From positions 766,001-830,000 of the forward strand of contig JACEVL010000034.1 of the NCBI GenBank assembly GCA_020284085.1: DNA of 64,000 nt, read 5' to 3'. The notes below the pieces were generated by a model, which made no database searches, was not told the DNA's origin, and saw only the letters and a list, made by a program, of their open reading frames with translations. Both the position numbers and the translations under genes were made by a program. Shown in pieces: positions 1-11,029 of the stretch. Origin of the DNA: Aporrectodea caliginosa (taxonomy: Eukaryota; Annelida; Clitellata; Crassiclitellata; Lumbricidae). Within the stretch, counting starts at the first letter, position 1. Every line of letters starts with the position of its first letter.

Positions 1-2544
1 CATAAACTTGAAGCATACGAACGGAACAAGTCATTTGTTCGATTACTTGACCCAATCTATGGAGCTTATGACTGGAATTTAGAAGAACATAAATTCTTAC
101 ACATACCTCTGATGAGTTCCATGCAGCAAGACTTCAATCCAAGTCCAACAAATGCTATTGGAATGATGGAGCGCAGTAACTTCTTTTGTGACATTGACGG
201 CAAATTAACTGAATTAACCGAATTTTTTTTGAAAATGTCTACGCCAACTGGACCAGCTATGAAACACAAATATTCAATTTCAAGAGACATAGTTCTCTCC
301 GTTCGTTGTCCAAACTGGCCACTTGTTGCCGAGGAATGGACGAAAAGGGAAACGCATAGTGGATGGCCAAACAGTGCAACAATAAAGAAAGTAGTTCATC
401 AGGGTTGCGATGTGGTTAAAGTCACACATCGCGATATGCACGAAGAATTGAATCAATGGAGAATGTCATTCTCACGAGCAGAAGTTATTCTGCTTCAAAG
501 TTGGACCCCAACACAACAAATTGTCTATCACTTGCTCAGGTTCTTTGCTAAAAGAGTAATTATCCAAAAGAACTGTCCGAAAAGGGAAGAGGTTGTATGT
601 ACTTACCATCTGAAGACGTTGATGCTGTGGTCTTGCGAAGAAGAATCAACAGAATGGTGGGAGACATTTAGTGTTATAGCTATCTGCTGCAAGTTACTTG
701 GCAAACTGTGCGAATGTTTGAAACGCAAGCGCTGTCCAAACTATTTCATTCGGGAAGCAAATCTGTTGGATCATGAACTGTATTCTACAGTTCTAAAGAC
801 AACTATCGAAACGCTTGATGATTTTACCGACGTAGAGAAAATGAGTCAATGGTTTATGATGCATTACATTCTACCAGTTTACCAGAAACTGTGTAAGGAA
901 GATGAATCTCTACTAACAGAAGAGATGGTTGAGATATGCATAATATCCGTTTGTGAATATAATGAAAAACGTCAACTAAACGATTTAAATAGTGCCATAC
1001 TCCTGTGTGCTGTCAGATGTTTTTTGGCTCTGGAGTATTCATATAACTTGCACTGGACGGATAAGTATATACTTAAAATCGCAGACAGTGAAATGCCTAT
1101 GAAATGGTCCATAGATACGACTGCCGTTTCCAAAATGCATAATACACTCGCAGATTACATTAAGGCATTAATACTATTCCAAATGTCACAATTCATACTG
1201 TCATCCATGCTGCAATGCGATGTTGAACTTCTGTCTGAAATCTGGAATCATTTAATAAAACCATCTTATTTTGTTGAAAGTCACAATTCAATGCAACCAC
1301 TTAGTGTTTACGAAGGAAGCATGTTCTATTTGAATCGCGCTGAACAAATGATGAAACATTTAGCATTTGGTTACTCAAAAAACGAGAGTTGCTTTGCAAA
1401 AATGGTTTCAATGTTGTTTCTTCACAAATCTCTTTCTTACCACGACATATCTTCGTGCAAGACTGAGGCTGCATCTCAGATCTATCTGGCCGCATTGTTT
1501 TATAACATTGGGCATCTTCAATGTACCGTGCATTTGTGTTCTCAAGTTGCAAGGAGTTTTAAAGACAAGGATCATTGCCGTGAAGTTCGCAACTTAAAAG
1601 TTAATAGTTTGGTTTTCATGGACGATTTGGCGACGATCGCAGGTTTTCTTTCACTACGCAGAAATATACTTCGAATTCCAAACAAAAGTATTTTCTTTCT
1701 GAGTCCTGAATTGTTCGTACACTACCTCTTTATTCAGTGTAGGACCATTAGTTTGGAAATAAAGGAAACGTTTAGAGTGCCTTTATTATTTGAAGCAGAC
1801 TGCTGCCTTGCAGCTTTGATGCGATATAAAATCTTCAATAGCAAGATCCAACAAATTCTAATTTACTCGAGGTTCACAGAAGACGCAGGAGAATCAGCAA
1901 CAGATATTGTTCTTCCTGGAAAGACGGATATAGCAGAAGCGATCGCAAGAATTTCCAACGACTACATGACCCGTTTCTATGCTACGCTGACAGAAGAGTT
2001 TGGTCCGAAGTTCAACTTAGCGCCCTGTTACGAAGCTCTTTCTCTTTATCAATGTCGAAGATATGAAGACGTGCTAGGTTTGTGTGAGAAGCTGTTAGAA
2101 GAGTCTGATTATGATTCCGAATTAGAAGAGTTTCAATATCTTAATGTACATGTTAGTTTCTACTTCATTGCATACTTTGATGAAGATATTCAGGCTTTGG
2201 TCGGATTTCAACTGCTCGTTTTACGTTTGTCATCAATGCAGCATGACGTCCTTGAGAATATTCTCGACGAGGGCAACAAATGGATGAGACGTTTGCAATT
2301 CGTTGATCGCCACTCGCAATCCGTGTCTGCATCTGAGACTTACTGGGAGACATTTAATCCTATCTTAAGAAGACAGTTTCTGGGAAATTATTTAAAACTC
2401 CGGTGTTTATTAGACCTGGGATTTTCATTGTTCGAGGTGACATCGGCGTTTCGATGTTTGGAAAGTCGTTTCCTATTTGAACAGACTTTAGTGCATTTCA
2501 TGCATAAAAAAATTATTAGGTGCTATCGTGGAGCAACTAACTAG
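1..2544 (+). CDS. Mab-21 / cGAS-like receptor family protein, copy 1 (5' end outside window)
   Basis: The frame is open from base 1, so the first internal ATG (112) is not the start; 847 codons are visible, ending in TAG at 2542-2544. Seen, counting from base 1: an Asp in a short strand before CPNWP (residue 96, CPNWP 103-107), GWP at about 121, the basic WRMSFS segment at 153-158, the helical signature around YHLKTLMLW (about 202-210), and CPNYFI at 245-250. This order is that of the Mab-21/cGAS C-terminal helical lobe. The GS and DxD part of the nucleotidyltransferase core lies left of the window. Residues about 260-847 form a long extension shared with copy 2, including a YLAAL segment (about 495), a CYEALSLYQC helix pair (about 676) and QALVGF (about 730). 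Family members make or evolved from makers of 2'-5' or 3'-5' linked cyclic dinucleotides; the product and ligand here are unknown. No frameshift is seen. Confidence 0.88.
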   Translation, partial: HKLEAYERNKSFVRLLDPIYGAYDWNLEEHKFLHIPLMSSMQQDFNPSPTNAIGMMERSNFFCDIDGKLTELTEFFLKMSTPTGPAMKHKYSISRDIVLSVRCPNWPLVAEEWTKRETHSGWPNSATIKKVVHQGCDVVKVTHRDMHEELNQWRMSFSRAEVILLQSWTPTQQIVYHLLRFFAKRVIIQKNCPKREEVVCTYHLKTLMLWSCEEESTEWWETFSVIAICCKLLGKLCECLKRKRCPNYFIREANLLDHELYSTVLKTTIETLDDFTDVEKMSQWFMMHYILPVYQKLCKEDESLLTEEMVEICIISVCEYNEKRQLNDLNSAILLCAVRCFLALEYSYNLHWTDKYILKIADSEMPMKWSIDTTAVSKMHNTLADYIKALILFQMSQFILSSMLQCDVELLSEIWNHLIKPSYFVESHNSMQPLSVYEGSMFYLNRAEQMMKHLAFGYSKNESCFAKMVSMLFLHKSLSYHDISSCKTEAASQIYLAALFYNIGHLQCTVHLCSQVARSFKDKDHCREVRNLKVNSLVFMDDLATIAGFLSLRRNILRIPNKSIFFLSPELFVHYLFIQCRTISLEIKETFRVPLLFEADCCLAALMRYKIFNSKIQQILIYSRFTEDAGESATDIVLPGKTDIAEAIARISNDYMTRFYATLTEEFGPKFNLAPCYEALSLYQCRRYEDVLGLCEKLLEESDYDSELEEFQYLNVHVSFYFIAYFDEDIQALVGFQLLVLRLSSMQHDVLENILDEGNKWMRRLQFVDRHSQSVSASETYWETFNPILRRQFLGNYLKLRCLLDLGFSLFEVTSAFRCLESRFLFEQTLVHFMHKKIIRCYRGATN

Positions 2545-4589
2545 GGAAATGCAAATCAGCTTTAACCAGCTTCATTCACACGTTTACGCTTGGATAATGG
2601 ATATGTAACTAACAATGTATAGAACCGGAGAATTGATTTTACGAATGCTTGAAAAAGAATATTGAGCTAGTACAACCTCCTCTTAAACGGAATAATTTTA
2701 TTGGAATAGCTGTATAAGATAGACGATTCTATAATTAATAATTATGTCTTTCACCTTCACAATGCAAAAGGAAACAAATATTATAAAAAATCAAGCTCAA
2801 TGGCAGCGCGCAGCCATTTAAAAAACAATAGTCTATATATATCTGGGCGTGACACTGTGTAGGTCACTTACACGCCGCCTGTTTGACCAATCTCTCTGAC
2901 TCGACTTGGGGCGCCTGCGATCGTGCGCATCAAACGGCAGCACATGCTCTTTGTCAGAAGAGTTTCGTGATATTTGTATACTTTTGCAAACTTGGCATGT
3001 TGGAAACGCTACAGAATATTTTGAGAAATGATTGCATAATTTATTGTGAAATTGTCTTTGGCCATTCGGGCTCTGAAATATTGATTTTTAACAACTGAGA
3101 CAGTGTTCATATAGCTGAAAAGCTTGCCGATCGAGTTAAATATCGAAAATGGGCGATCCTATTAGCGAAGTTCCTACTCGTTCGCCGTTTGGAAACTATC
3201 AACGTCTTTGACTTGTATTTTCATTCATTCATTCAATTATTCATTCAACCTGAGAATTTACATACAGAATATCTAATCAGAGTCGCCCTCTGCGTTAGCA
3301 TAATTGTGATGCTAAGTGTCATTATGAAGGAAATATTGCATCCGTTAACAAAAAAGCCAAGCAATCACTTGTTGAAAGCAAAGTATTTTAACCCGAATCA
3401 GTGGCGAAAACCGTACGTTTGAGAAGAATTGTGACCGAAACTAATGAGATTCTAAGATTTGTTCAAATTATAACTATACAAAGGCATTTTTTTATCTTCT
3501 CCAAATAGATTAAAAACTGAACTGAACATATTTTAAATTGTTTTTTTCTAAATGTTTTATTCAAGAAAACTTGATTTCGACTATTTGCCTCTTCCTGTGA
3601 TGAAGATATAAGGAAGATAGCCGTTAACTTGCCTTGGTGTGACAGAACCTATGCTAGCTGAGTGTGACCTATAGACGTTTCGAGCCGACACTCGGCTATA
3701 CGGCAATTTTCCATCCGAGTTAGCCTACCTGTATTCCTCACATACAAACCAGCCAAAGACACTTAAGGCTAAGCCTTAAAATAAGTCAGGTTTTACCCTT
3801 GCGATCTCCTGCGTCGCAACACTGTATAGTTTCATGTAGGCTAATGTAATGTCACACTCCTATTTGACTTCCTGTAATGAATTGATCATAATTTTTGATG
3901 GCCGTCCGTTTTAGGGAGTTGCATAGAGAAAGACTGCATTTGTGGAATATTTATCGTGCTTAGTCTTCTTGAATGAATTACGTTCAACTCCGTGATTTCA
4001 ATAATTCCTTTAGAAATATTATCACCGCATTAGGAAAGTTGCATTTTTTTTAGCAAATCAAGGTTGTTATAAAATTAATACTATATTGCTACATAGGTCA
4101 TTATTTTACAGTTAAACTCGACTTCTGTAATAACTTGTGATCATCCGTTCATACAATAAATTGTAATCATACTGCGTTTGTCGGTTTGAAATAATAAAGA
4201 ATATCATGATTATTATTTATTATTATTACTATGTACACTATTTTGTGTATTTGCCAATGGTTTTAACTGGAGGGGCCGACATATGCAAAGCTTCTGGATG
4301 GGCCGCTTCTCTAAGCGAGGAAACACTATACATGTCTATCTCGGGGTCATACTCTGCCTCTTCCCCGGTTTTCGAATGGGCAACGACCTAAGGATTGCCG
4401 TCTCTCAGAACAGGGTTCGTTCTTTTACTAGCACGAGTCTCTCTTTTTGTTTACCTTCTTAGCTGCGAGCTTCCTCTTACTCTCTACCTGATCTGAACTT
4501 CGACTTACCATTCTACATCTCGTGACTCTTAAACTCTCGCCAATAATAAGGGACACCAAACGTTCTCTAAGTTCTGGAGACCAGGAATA
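2545..4589. other. Intergenic DNA, no gene seen
   Basis: AT-rich sequence after copy 1. Only short unsupported open frames occur. I see no terminal inverted repeats, no RT motifs and no clear tandem array. Candidate AATAAA signals occur only far downstream (about 4155-4200), so the poly(A) site of copy 1 is not placed. Confidence 0.4.
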
Positions 4590-4840
4590 CTTATGACAAG
4601 TCTCTACGTTATCTCGTCCTAGACAATACCCTTACCAACTCTCTACGTCCTGTCATCCTAGACAATACTGATGGCAAAGCTCTACGTCAACTCGACCTAG
4701 AGAACACTAAGATTTATCACAAGTCTTGTGATAAATCTTTGCGTCATCTTACCCTAAACCCTACTGGGGACAACACGTCAACGTTACGTCAACGCGTCCT
4801 AGACACTTGTCCACCGGGCAACGCATCTCCCTACCGTCAT
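4590..4840. repeat. Degenerate tandem repeat, about 40-bp period
   Basis: Diverged units share a CTCTACGT...TCCTAGACAATAC pattern (for example near 4598, 4640 and 4680). A short perfect palindrome built on TATCACAAG/CTTGTGATA sits at about 4716-4735. The array is old, with substitutions in every unit. Confidence 0.5.
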
Positions 4841-4929
4841 GCGTCTATCAGTCCATTTCCGTGTGTGGCATGCCGGTGTCACGAAATAGAGTATCCCCCA
4901 TACATGAGTATCCCCCTTAGCGAAATGGA

Positions 4930-5800
4930 GTATTAGGTTTAGTTTGCATTTTTGGCGGTTTCTAAGTGTATGCAGTCGTGCTGTTTGGATTTATTGTACA
5001 CATAAAATATTTTAAGTTGCGCATCTGGGTATAAAGTTCTTAGAGTCTTTTGGCTAAAGTACAAAGTCGTGTGCACGACGGCGGAAAGCGTAGGGTCGCA
5101 GCACAGGTAGCGGAAAGAATCGAAGTAGGACGCACATCTCATTCCAGATGATGGACTGGAGGAGGCGGTCCTCAGCTGACGCGAATTCGCTCATCAATGG
5201 TTGCGGTTCCAGATGGTAGATAACCCAGGCGAGCAGCTCTAGCAAGAAACCGTTCAAGTCTGTTGCGATCAGCTGCTGAAGCTAGGCCCCACCATGCTGG
5301 AGCCGGGATAGCAACCTTGAGACGGTGGTGGCCTCGGCATTGTCGTTAACCAAGAGTAACGACTCTGGTGGAAGACCATGCGCTCAGAGGACACGCATGA
5401 TTTGCAGGGAGGCAGAGCTGGCCTCCATGATTTCGTCCACATGACCCCGACATCGCGCCCAAGTGTGACACCGATGATGCGCATAGAATCGACTCGGAGC
5501 ACACCAGCAAGCGGGGGTGGTGGCTCAAAACAGCTCCTCCTCGCAACGACCATCTCACGGGACTTGGTAACGTTTAGTATGAGATTGTTTAGCGCCGCCC
5601 ATCTTGATACGTTGTTTAACTCATCTGTGACCGTTGTTCGCGCCCTCGACCCCACCAACAGATAAGTATCATCCGCATACTTAAACATTTGGATTGACTG
5701 GATGCATTGATGTCATAGGTCGAGAGTCCCAGTCCGAAGCCCTGGACCACACTTGTGTTGATGGACGCTGGTTTGGAGGTCCGGCCTTCAAACCTAGTGA
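4930..5800 (-). pseudogene. LINE reverse transcriptase fragment, reverse strand
   Basis: Reading the reverse strand from about 5800 gives a non-LTR retrotransposon RT in several frames: the QG-x-G loop (motif B region), then motif C as KYADDTYLLVGS near 5650-5685, then the thumb with LILNVTKSREMVV. The C-terminal part (5270-4930) continues in shifted frames. It matches the LINE at 6230-7709 in motif wording, so both belong to one jockey/CR1-like family. It lacks the endonuclease and the RT N-terminus and carries frameshifts, so it is dead. Confidence 0.75.
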
Positions 5801-6271
5801 CGAGAATGTAGTGATCAAGAAGCCAGTACTACATTATACAATCACTGGTTTGGACGTTCCTGTTCTAGGTAATAACTTGACACCAGCTAACAATAATAAA
5901 TAGCTAATAGGCTAACCAGATTGGATGAATGGTAGGCATTATACGCACCAAAAGACTCACAGAAAATCAAGCGCAAGGTCATATCAGTTGATTGATGCCA
6001 GTTGAAGGGTAGGCCTAATCCGAATAAAGAATCGAATAGAAGCCAGTGCTAGTTCGTATCAGGAAGCCAGTAGAGTTGTAGTCATTCGTATGCGTTGCTT
6101 CAGAATTGTATAGCCAACAATCTTGCCTGATAATCTGACGCCAATAATACTGAACGACCAATATCTAACACAATTTCAGTGGTAGGTGTAACCATAGAAG
6201 AATCAGCGTGAAGCTAATTAACGTTGTAGCTGGCATAAAGAATGCAGCATTAATTAGTGAATGGATAAGAA

Positions 6272-7375
6272 TTGTCGATCTACCCTGCTTTTACAGTCCC
6301 TCCAATGTCTGAGCTTCTTGCAGATCAGTTTGCTTTTAGGCCTACAGGATCTACGACAGCGGCGCTCATTTCTATTCTACATCATGTTTCAGCTCTTCTG
6401 CAAACTAACGATCATGTTGCGCTGATATCGCTCGACTTCACTAAGGCATTCGATATGGTCAGGCATTCAACGTTGGCTACCAAACTCTCGTCTCTGGATC
6501 TGCCCGACAACATTTATAATTGGCTGCTGGAATTTTTGAAAGACCGGCGCCACTCAACGAGATTTGGTGGTCTGTTATCATCTGTAGCCAGAATCAATGC
6601 TAGTGTTGTACAGGGCAGTGGCTTCGGTCCGTCTGCCTATGATGTTAATGGATCGGATCTACACCCAAGGAACCGTGAAAACATCATGTCTAAATATGCC
6701 GACGATACTTACCTTCTGGTCGGATCTTCAATGCGAAACACTATCAGTGAAGAGCTTCTGTCTGTTGAGCAATGGGCGACGGCAAACAATCTGCGTCTGA
6801 ACGTTCGTAAAACACGCGAGATGATTATTACCCGGAACCGTAAAGTACTGCCACCTCAAGCTTTGGAGGGACTCGAACGTGTTTCTACCATTAAGATCCT
6901 AGGTGTAACCATAACTAATGACCTTCGAGCCACCAATCACGTGGAGGAAGTCCTTGTCTCCTGTAGTGGAGCTTTACACGCTCTCAGAATACTCAGGTCT
7001 AATGGTCTTCCCAGTGGTGCCCTCTGCCGGGTTGCTGAGGCAACTGTCGTCTCTCGATTGACTTATGCTGCTCCAGCCTGGTGGGGTCTTACAACGGCTG
7101 AAGACCGAAAAAGACTCGAGAGACTTCTGCAGCGAATCAAGCATGCTGGATATCTTCCTCCTAACTCACCGGATATCGATCAGCTGGTGTGTGATGCTGA
7201 CGCCAGTCTACTAAAGGCAGTGATAAGGAACGATTTCCATGTGTTACGTTCACTGTTTCCACCAATAATTACTCGTCATTATAATCTGCGACCCCGGCCT
7301 CATGATTTCAGTCTGCCGGATAGGGATGATCGAAATTTTATACCTAGAGTACTTTATGGTGTTAATGACATATAA
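6272..7375 (+). pseudogene. LINE ORF2 C-terminal part (RT domain)
   Basis: An open frame of 367 codons holding RT palm and thumb: FRPTGSTTAAL near codon 20, motif A SLDFTKAFDMVRH near codon 54, motif B VVQGSGFGPSAYD near 112, motif C KYADDTYLLVG near 140, then the thumb and a C-terminal region with PAWWGL. The endonuclease domain is missing, so the element cannot move by itself. The frame is uninterrupted, which suggests a fairly young copy compared with the neighbour at 4930-5800. Confidence 0.8.
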
Positions 7376-7625
7376 TTATAAGCGCGCCCGACATCCTAGT
7401 GTGTGACTTTTGGGGGTCCGGTGGCGCGTTGGATAACATCTGGCGAAGAAAGCGAGAGGTACCGAGTCCGAGCCCCGTAGGGCGGATATGCTTTGTAGGC
7501 TGCTATTAGCGCCGTGTATTACAGGCTGTCTGTTCTGTTAGTAGTTAACTAGTTAAGATTGTTTCAATTGCATAACATGTAAATGTACAGCGCAGTGCGT
7601 TTGTCAGGCGCTTAATAAAGAAAAG

Positions 7626-7709
<84 letters not shown>
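7626..7709 (+). repeat. (ATT)n microsatellite, LINE tail
   Basis: About 28 near-perfect ATT units directly after the LINE 3' UTR. It is the 3' tail of that element, expanded by slippage. Confidence 0.9.
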
Positions 7710-7710
<1 letters not shown>

Positions 7711-8004
7711 CATAACACCGGCCTGATAACGCTAACTTTCTTATCATTCGTGGCCCAAAGTAAGTAAATAAATGTAAAATAGTCAGGATCCAATGCTCTT
7801 AATGAAAAAACTCAATATAATAACTAATGAAAGAAATTAACGAGTGAAGTGAGTTCTATGCTGCCATTCATCGTTCATTTCTAACGCTGAAGTGTAGAGG
7901 ATCTCTTTTGCATAATTTATTCCGGCCTCAGTCAATACAGTCATACATTTCCTTTGCTGGACCTCGCCTCGTTGGTCCTACTGTGTTTTACATTTTTACA
8001 ACAA

Positions 8005-8505
8005 ACAATTATTGCGGTTTATCTATTTTGCAGCACTGTAAATTCTTGGCGTCTCACGTGCTTTGATATATAGCACAGCTTGATTTGAATTTCAATTTGC
8101 ATATTTTAGTAACGCCTTCTTTATAAAGCATTTAACAATTGCGGTTTATCTATTTTGCAGCACTTAAATTATTGGCGCCTCACGTGCTTTGATATATAGC
8201 ACAGCTTGATTTGAATTTCTATTTGCATATTTTAGTTACGCCTTCTTTATAAAGCCTTTAACAATTGCGGTTTATCTATTTTGCAGCACTGTAAATTCTT
8301 GGCGCCTCACGTGCTTTGATATATAGCACAGCTTGATTTGAATTTCTATTTGCATATTTTAGTAACGCCTTCTTTATAAAGCCTTTAACAATTGCGGTTT
8401 ATCTATTTTGCAGCACTGTAAATTCTTTGCGTCTCACGTGCTTTGATATAGCTTGATTTGAATTTCTATTTGCATATTTAGTAACGCCTTCTTTATAAAG
8501 CTTTA
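8005..8505 (+). repeat. Four-copy tandem repeat, about 127-bp unit
   Basis: Units begin at about 8005, 8134, 8261 and 8388 with ACAATTGCGGTTTATC. Each holds GGCGTCTCACGTGCTTTG (with a CACGTG palindrome), GATATATAGCACAGC and AGTAACGCCTTC. Copies differ by a few bases, and the last lacks the first TATAGCACA. The array lies just upstream of a duplicated cGLR 5' region. Confidence 0.85.
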
Positions 8506-8599
8506 TAACGCTTCTTCTCCTCATAAGTTGATGCTTTGTGTTTTATGAATTGATGCTAGTTACTTTTAACCATTGACCTGTTTCCATGCTAACTTGTAT

Positions 8600-10110
8600 A
8601 AGCTTACTTATTGTTCGGTTGGTATGTTATGATGCTTCATTTATTAAGTTTTTGTAACGCAGTGACTCGAATAACAAAAATTACATAAAATTAAATAATA
8701 TAGCTCACTTTCTGGGCTGTTAGCAAACTGGTCACGTTTTAAAGTATTACTTGGAATAAATGGGAAGCTGCATTAAAAGAATTTCAGCTAAGCGACTTTC
8801 AACAAGTTCTGTCTTAACCCTCGGGCTACCAAGGGGAGGGGGTTATTACGACCCCCCTAGGTTTTTTGCTTCGAAAACTTGTTCCATGTGGAATATAATT
8901 TTGATAATTAAGGTAGCTGTAGCAGGATCTTTTGCGCACATTTTGAGGCAAACATCATTGTGATATCTCATGCCATTCAAAAGTTACACCCGATATACCC
9001 GAGGTACCAGAGGGGGGTTGATACGACCCCCCTTAGTTTTTCGTCTATAGTGTACTCATTTTTTTTCCTGGAAGAGAAACAAATATACCATTCTTTAGAG
9101 GGAATGCAGGGCTTCATTTTCATACTTAGATGTTTGTCTTTTGAAAACCGGAAGTGATCAAAATAAATAATAATACGCGTAATATGCGTGAAAAATGGCT
9201 GAATGGAAGGACTCCCCTTAGTTTTTTGTCGGTAGCGTATTCATTTATATTCCTGGAAGAGAAACAAATATACCATTCTTTAGAGGGAATGTAGGGCTTC
9301 ATTTGCATACCTAGATCTTTGTCTTTTGAATACCGGAAGTGATCAAAATAAATAATAATACGCGTAATCTGTGTGAAAACGGCTGAATACAGCATCACAA
9401 CGTAAACCGATATATATGTATGGATAATTGATATATATGTACGGATGTATATTTATACGTATATAAACATATGTAGGGATGTATGTGTATCTTGGATACA
9501 TAGATCAGTTTCAAAACACACATAATTAATTTTATATTTCTTTATCCAAAAAGTACAAAATGTACGCAATAATATAAAATATCGCTAATTAAGGGGGTTC
9601 CGTTGTTAAAAGTGATGTAATTTCGAGGTGCATTCACATAATGTACAACTAAATATACCATTCTGTGCAGAAATGAATGCTGAATCCAATGCTGTATTAC
9701 AAGTTATGATATGTGAAACCAAACACGAAATCCAGGGGGGATCGTCTCAACCCCCCCCTTGGTAGCCGATGTCACAAAAAAAGCTTGGTAGCCCTAGGGT
9801 TAATGTGTGTATTAAGTGCTATTGCTTAATTTCCATCATCGATACGCCGCTTTAAATTTGTTGCATCTCTTAAGGTAAGTAATTAGTCGAAGACTTCTTT
9901 CAGTAATTTCTTACATTATGCAATATACTTTATGCATAAAATAATACACTTTAGATAATTTGTGTACTTAGATATTTCTGAACTGCTGGAGGTGTGATTT
10001 AGACTGAAAAATTGATTTTTCTACCCGTTGGGTTCTGTGTACGCGAGCGCGGATTCAGCATCCCCACGCGTTTGAAGCGTTCCATACCAGCGAACGATTT
10101 AGACGGTTGC
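8600..10110 (+). other. Orphan duplicate of the cGLR 5' region (relic A)
   Basis: Three stretches match the 5' regions of copies 2 and 3: TATAGCTCACTTTCTGGG at 8700 (compare 15,457 and 43,701), an exon end with donor CTTAAG|GTAAGT at 9874/9875 (compare 15,696/15,697), and intron sequence with GAGCGCGGATTCAG and CCACGCGTTTGAAGCGTTCC at about 10,040-10,090 (compare 44,150-44,200). Homology stops near 10,110 and no coding exon follows. A piggyBac-like MITE interrupts the exon part. I infer a partial gene duplication or a copy that lost its coding exon. Confidence 0.6.
8818..9799. mobile_element. piggyBac-like MITE, TTAA target duplication
   Basis: Flanked by TTAA at 8814-8817 and 9800-9803. Ends are CCCTCGGGCTACCAAGG and the inverse of CTTGGTAGCCCTAGGG. 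A subterminal GGGGG...CCCCCC hairpin occurs at both ends. Two direct internal units of about 180 bp (about 9032 and 9219) share CCTGGAAGAGAAACAAATA and CCGGAAGTGATC. There is no transposase, so it is non-autonomous. A sister copy lies at 46,551-47,512. Confidence 0.87.
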
Positions 10111-10248
10111 GCTGCATGTTATCATAACCTATTCTATTATGCTAACCATTACTGTAACAGTACACCGTTGTATAGATGTAGCATAAAGCAAGCCAGTTGC
10201 TAACGATCTCTTTTAACTAATCGTGATGGTAATCGTGAACCCAAATTG

Positions 10249-10916
10249 CAAAAGCGCTACTCGAAACCTAGGCGCAGAGCACCAGCTTATTCATGAGCGC
10301 TGCTTATGCACACATCCTGCACTGCAGCATCTGTTTTAAGTATAATTAGAGCAGTTTGCAACATTTATGAAGGCCACATAATCAACCAAATTAATTTTGC
10401 AATACATCCTGTTAGATATAACTTGATCTGTAAAATCATACATTATGCAACGTTCTGTTGCGCTCATATCTTTGCTTAAATGGAGAATTTGCTCTATAAT
10501 TCTGCCAAGTTTCCGCTATTACTGTTGCTAAGTTGGCGTGTCGCATAGACTGAAACACGAAAATTGGAAATTCACACACTGAAATTAATAAAATCACTTA
10601 GATAGAAATTCTCGATCTATTTTCAATATAATGGATCGTCGTCTAACTCTTAAGGCAATTATGCATCACTCAACATAACGAGCTGCACAAAATAGTTTGA
10701 CTGTTACAATATTATTGAACCACATTAGTTATACGCCTTCCAGAAGTTTCTCCCAAAAAAACATCAAGACACGCACATACATGTACATGGACGGCATTGG
10801 ACGCGTTAGTCAATGCGATGTCGTTACTATACGTTCACATGCAGACGCTGATGTGTGCATAAGCAGCGCTCATGAATAAGCTGGTGCCCTGCGCGTAAGT
10901 TTCGAGTAGCGCTTTT
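10249..10916. repeat. Inverted pair of LINE 3'-end fragments
   Basis: Arms of about 65 bp at 10,249-10,313 and 10,851-10,916 are near-perfect inverse copies: AAAAGCGCTACTCGAAAC... and ...GTTTCGAGTAGCGCTTTT, including ATGAGCGCTGCTTATGCACA. Each arm resembles the CTGGTGCCCTGCGC...GAGTGGCGCTTT tail seen at 11,690, 29,170, 43,935 and 49,800. The spacer is about 540 bp and no gene was seen in it. Confidence 0.6.
10560..10690 (+). repeat. Upstream segment duplicated at 43,250-43,370
   Basis: Shares AATTCAC...CACTTA-ATAGAAA, TCTCGATCT, ATAATGGATCGTC and CAACATAACG with the region before the copy-3 5' exon. It appears to be the distal end of the duplicated gene unit of copy 2, now separated from the rest (15,100 on) by about 4.4 kb of LINE and MITE sequence. 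Confidence 0.6.
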
Positions 10917-11029
10917 GCTGAGGCAAACCAGTAAATAATTGATATAGGCTACTGTATCTATTTCACATGACACATTCAATAATCCACCAACACGAAAGAT
11001 AAATCTGATCGGGATGTTTGCCATGACTT

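Larger units (their letters stand above)
6230..7709 (+). mobile_element. 5'-truncated LINE with 3' UTR and (ATT)n tail
   Basis: The element begins inside the RT coding region, runs through a stop at 7373-7375 and about 250 bp of 3' UTR, and ends in GCGCTTAATAAAGAAAAG followed by an (ATT)n tract of about 84 bp. A simple-repeat 3' tail instead of poly(A) is typical of CR1/jockey-like LINEs. 5' truncation is the usual product of target-primed reverse transcription. Confidence 0.78.

Noticed and set aside
112..114. ATG at 112 as start of copy 1
   Set aside because: The same frame is open back to base 1 and encodes residues that match copy 2 upstream of this point (YDW region).
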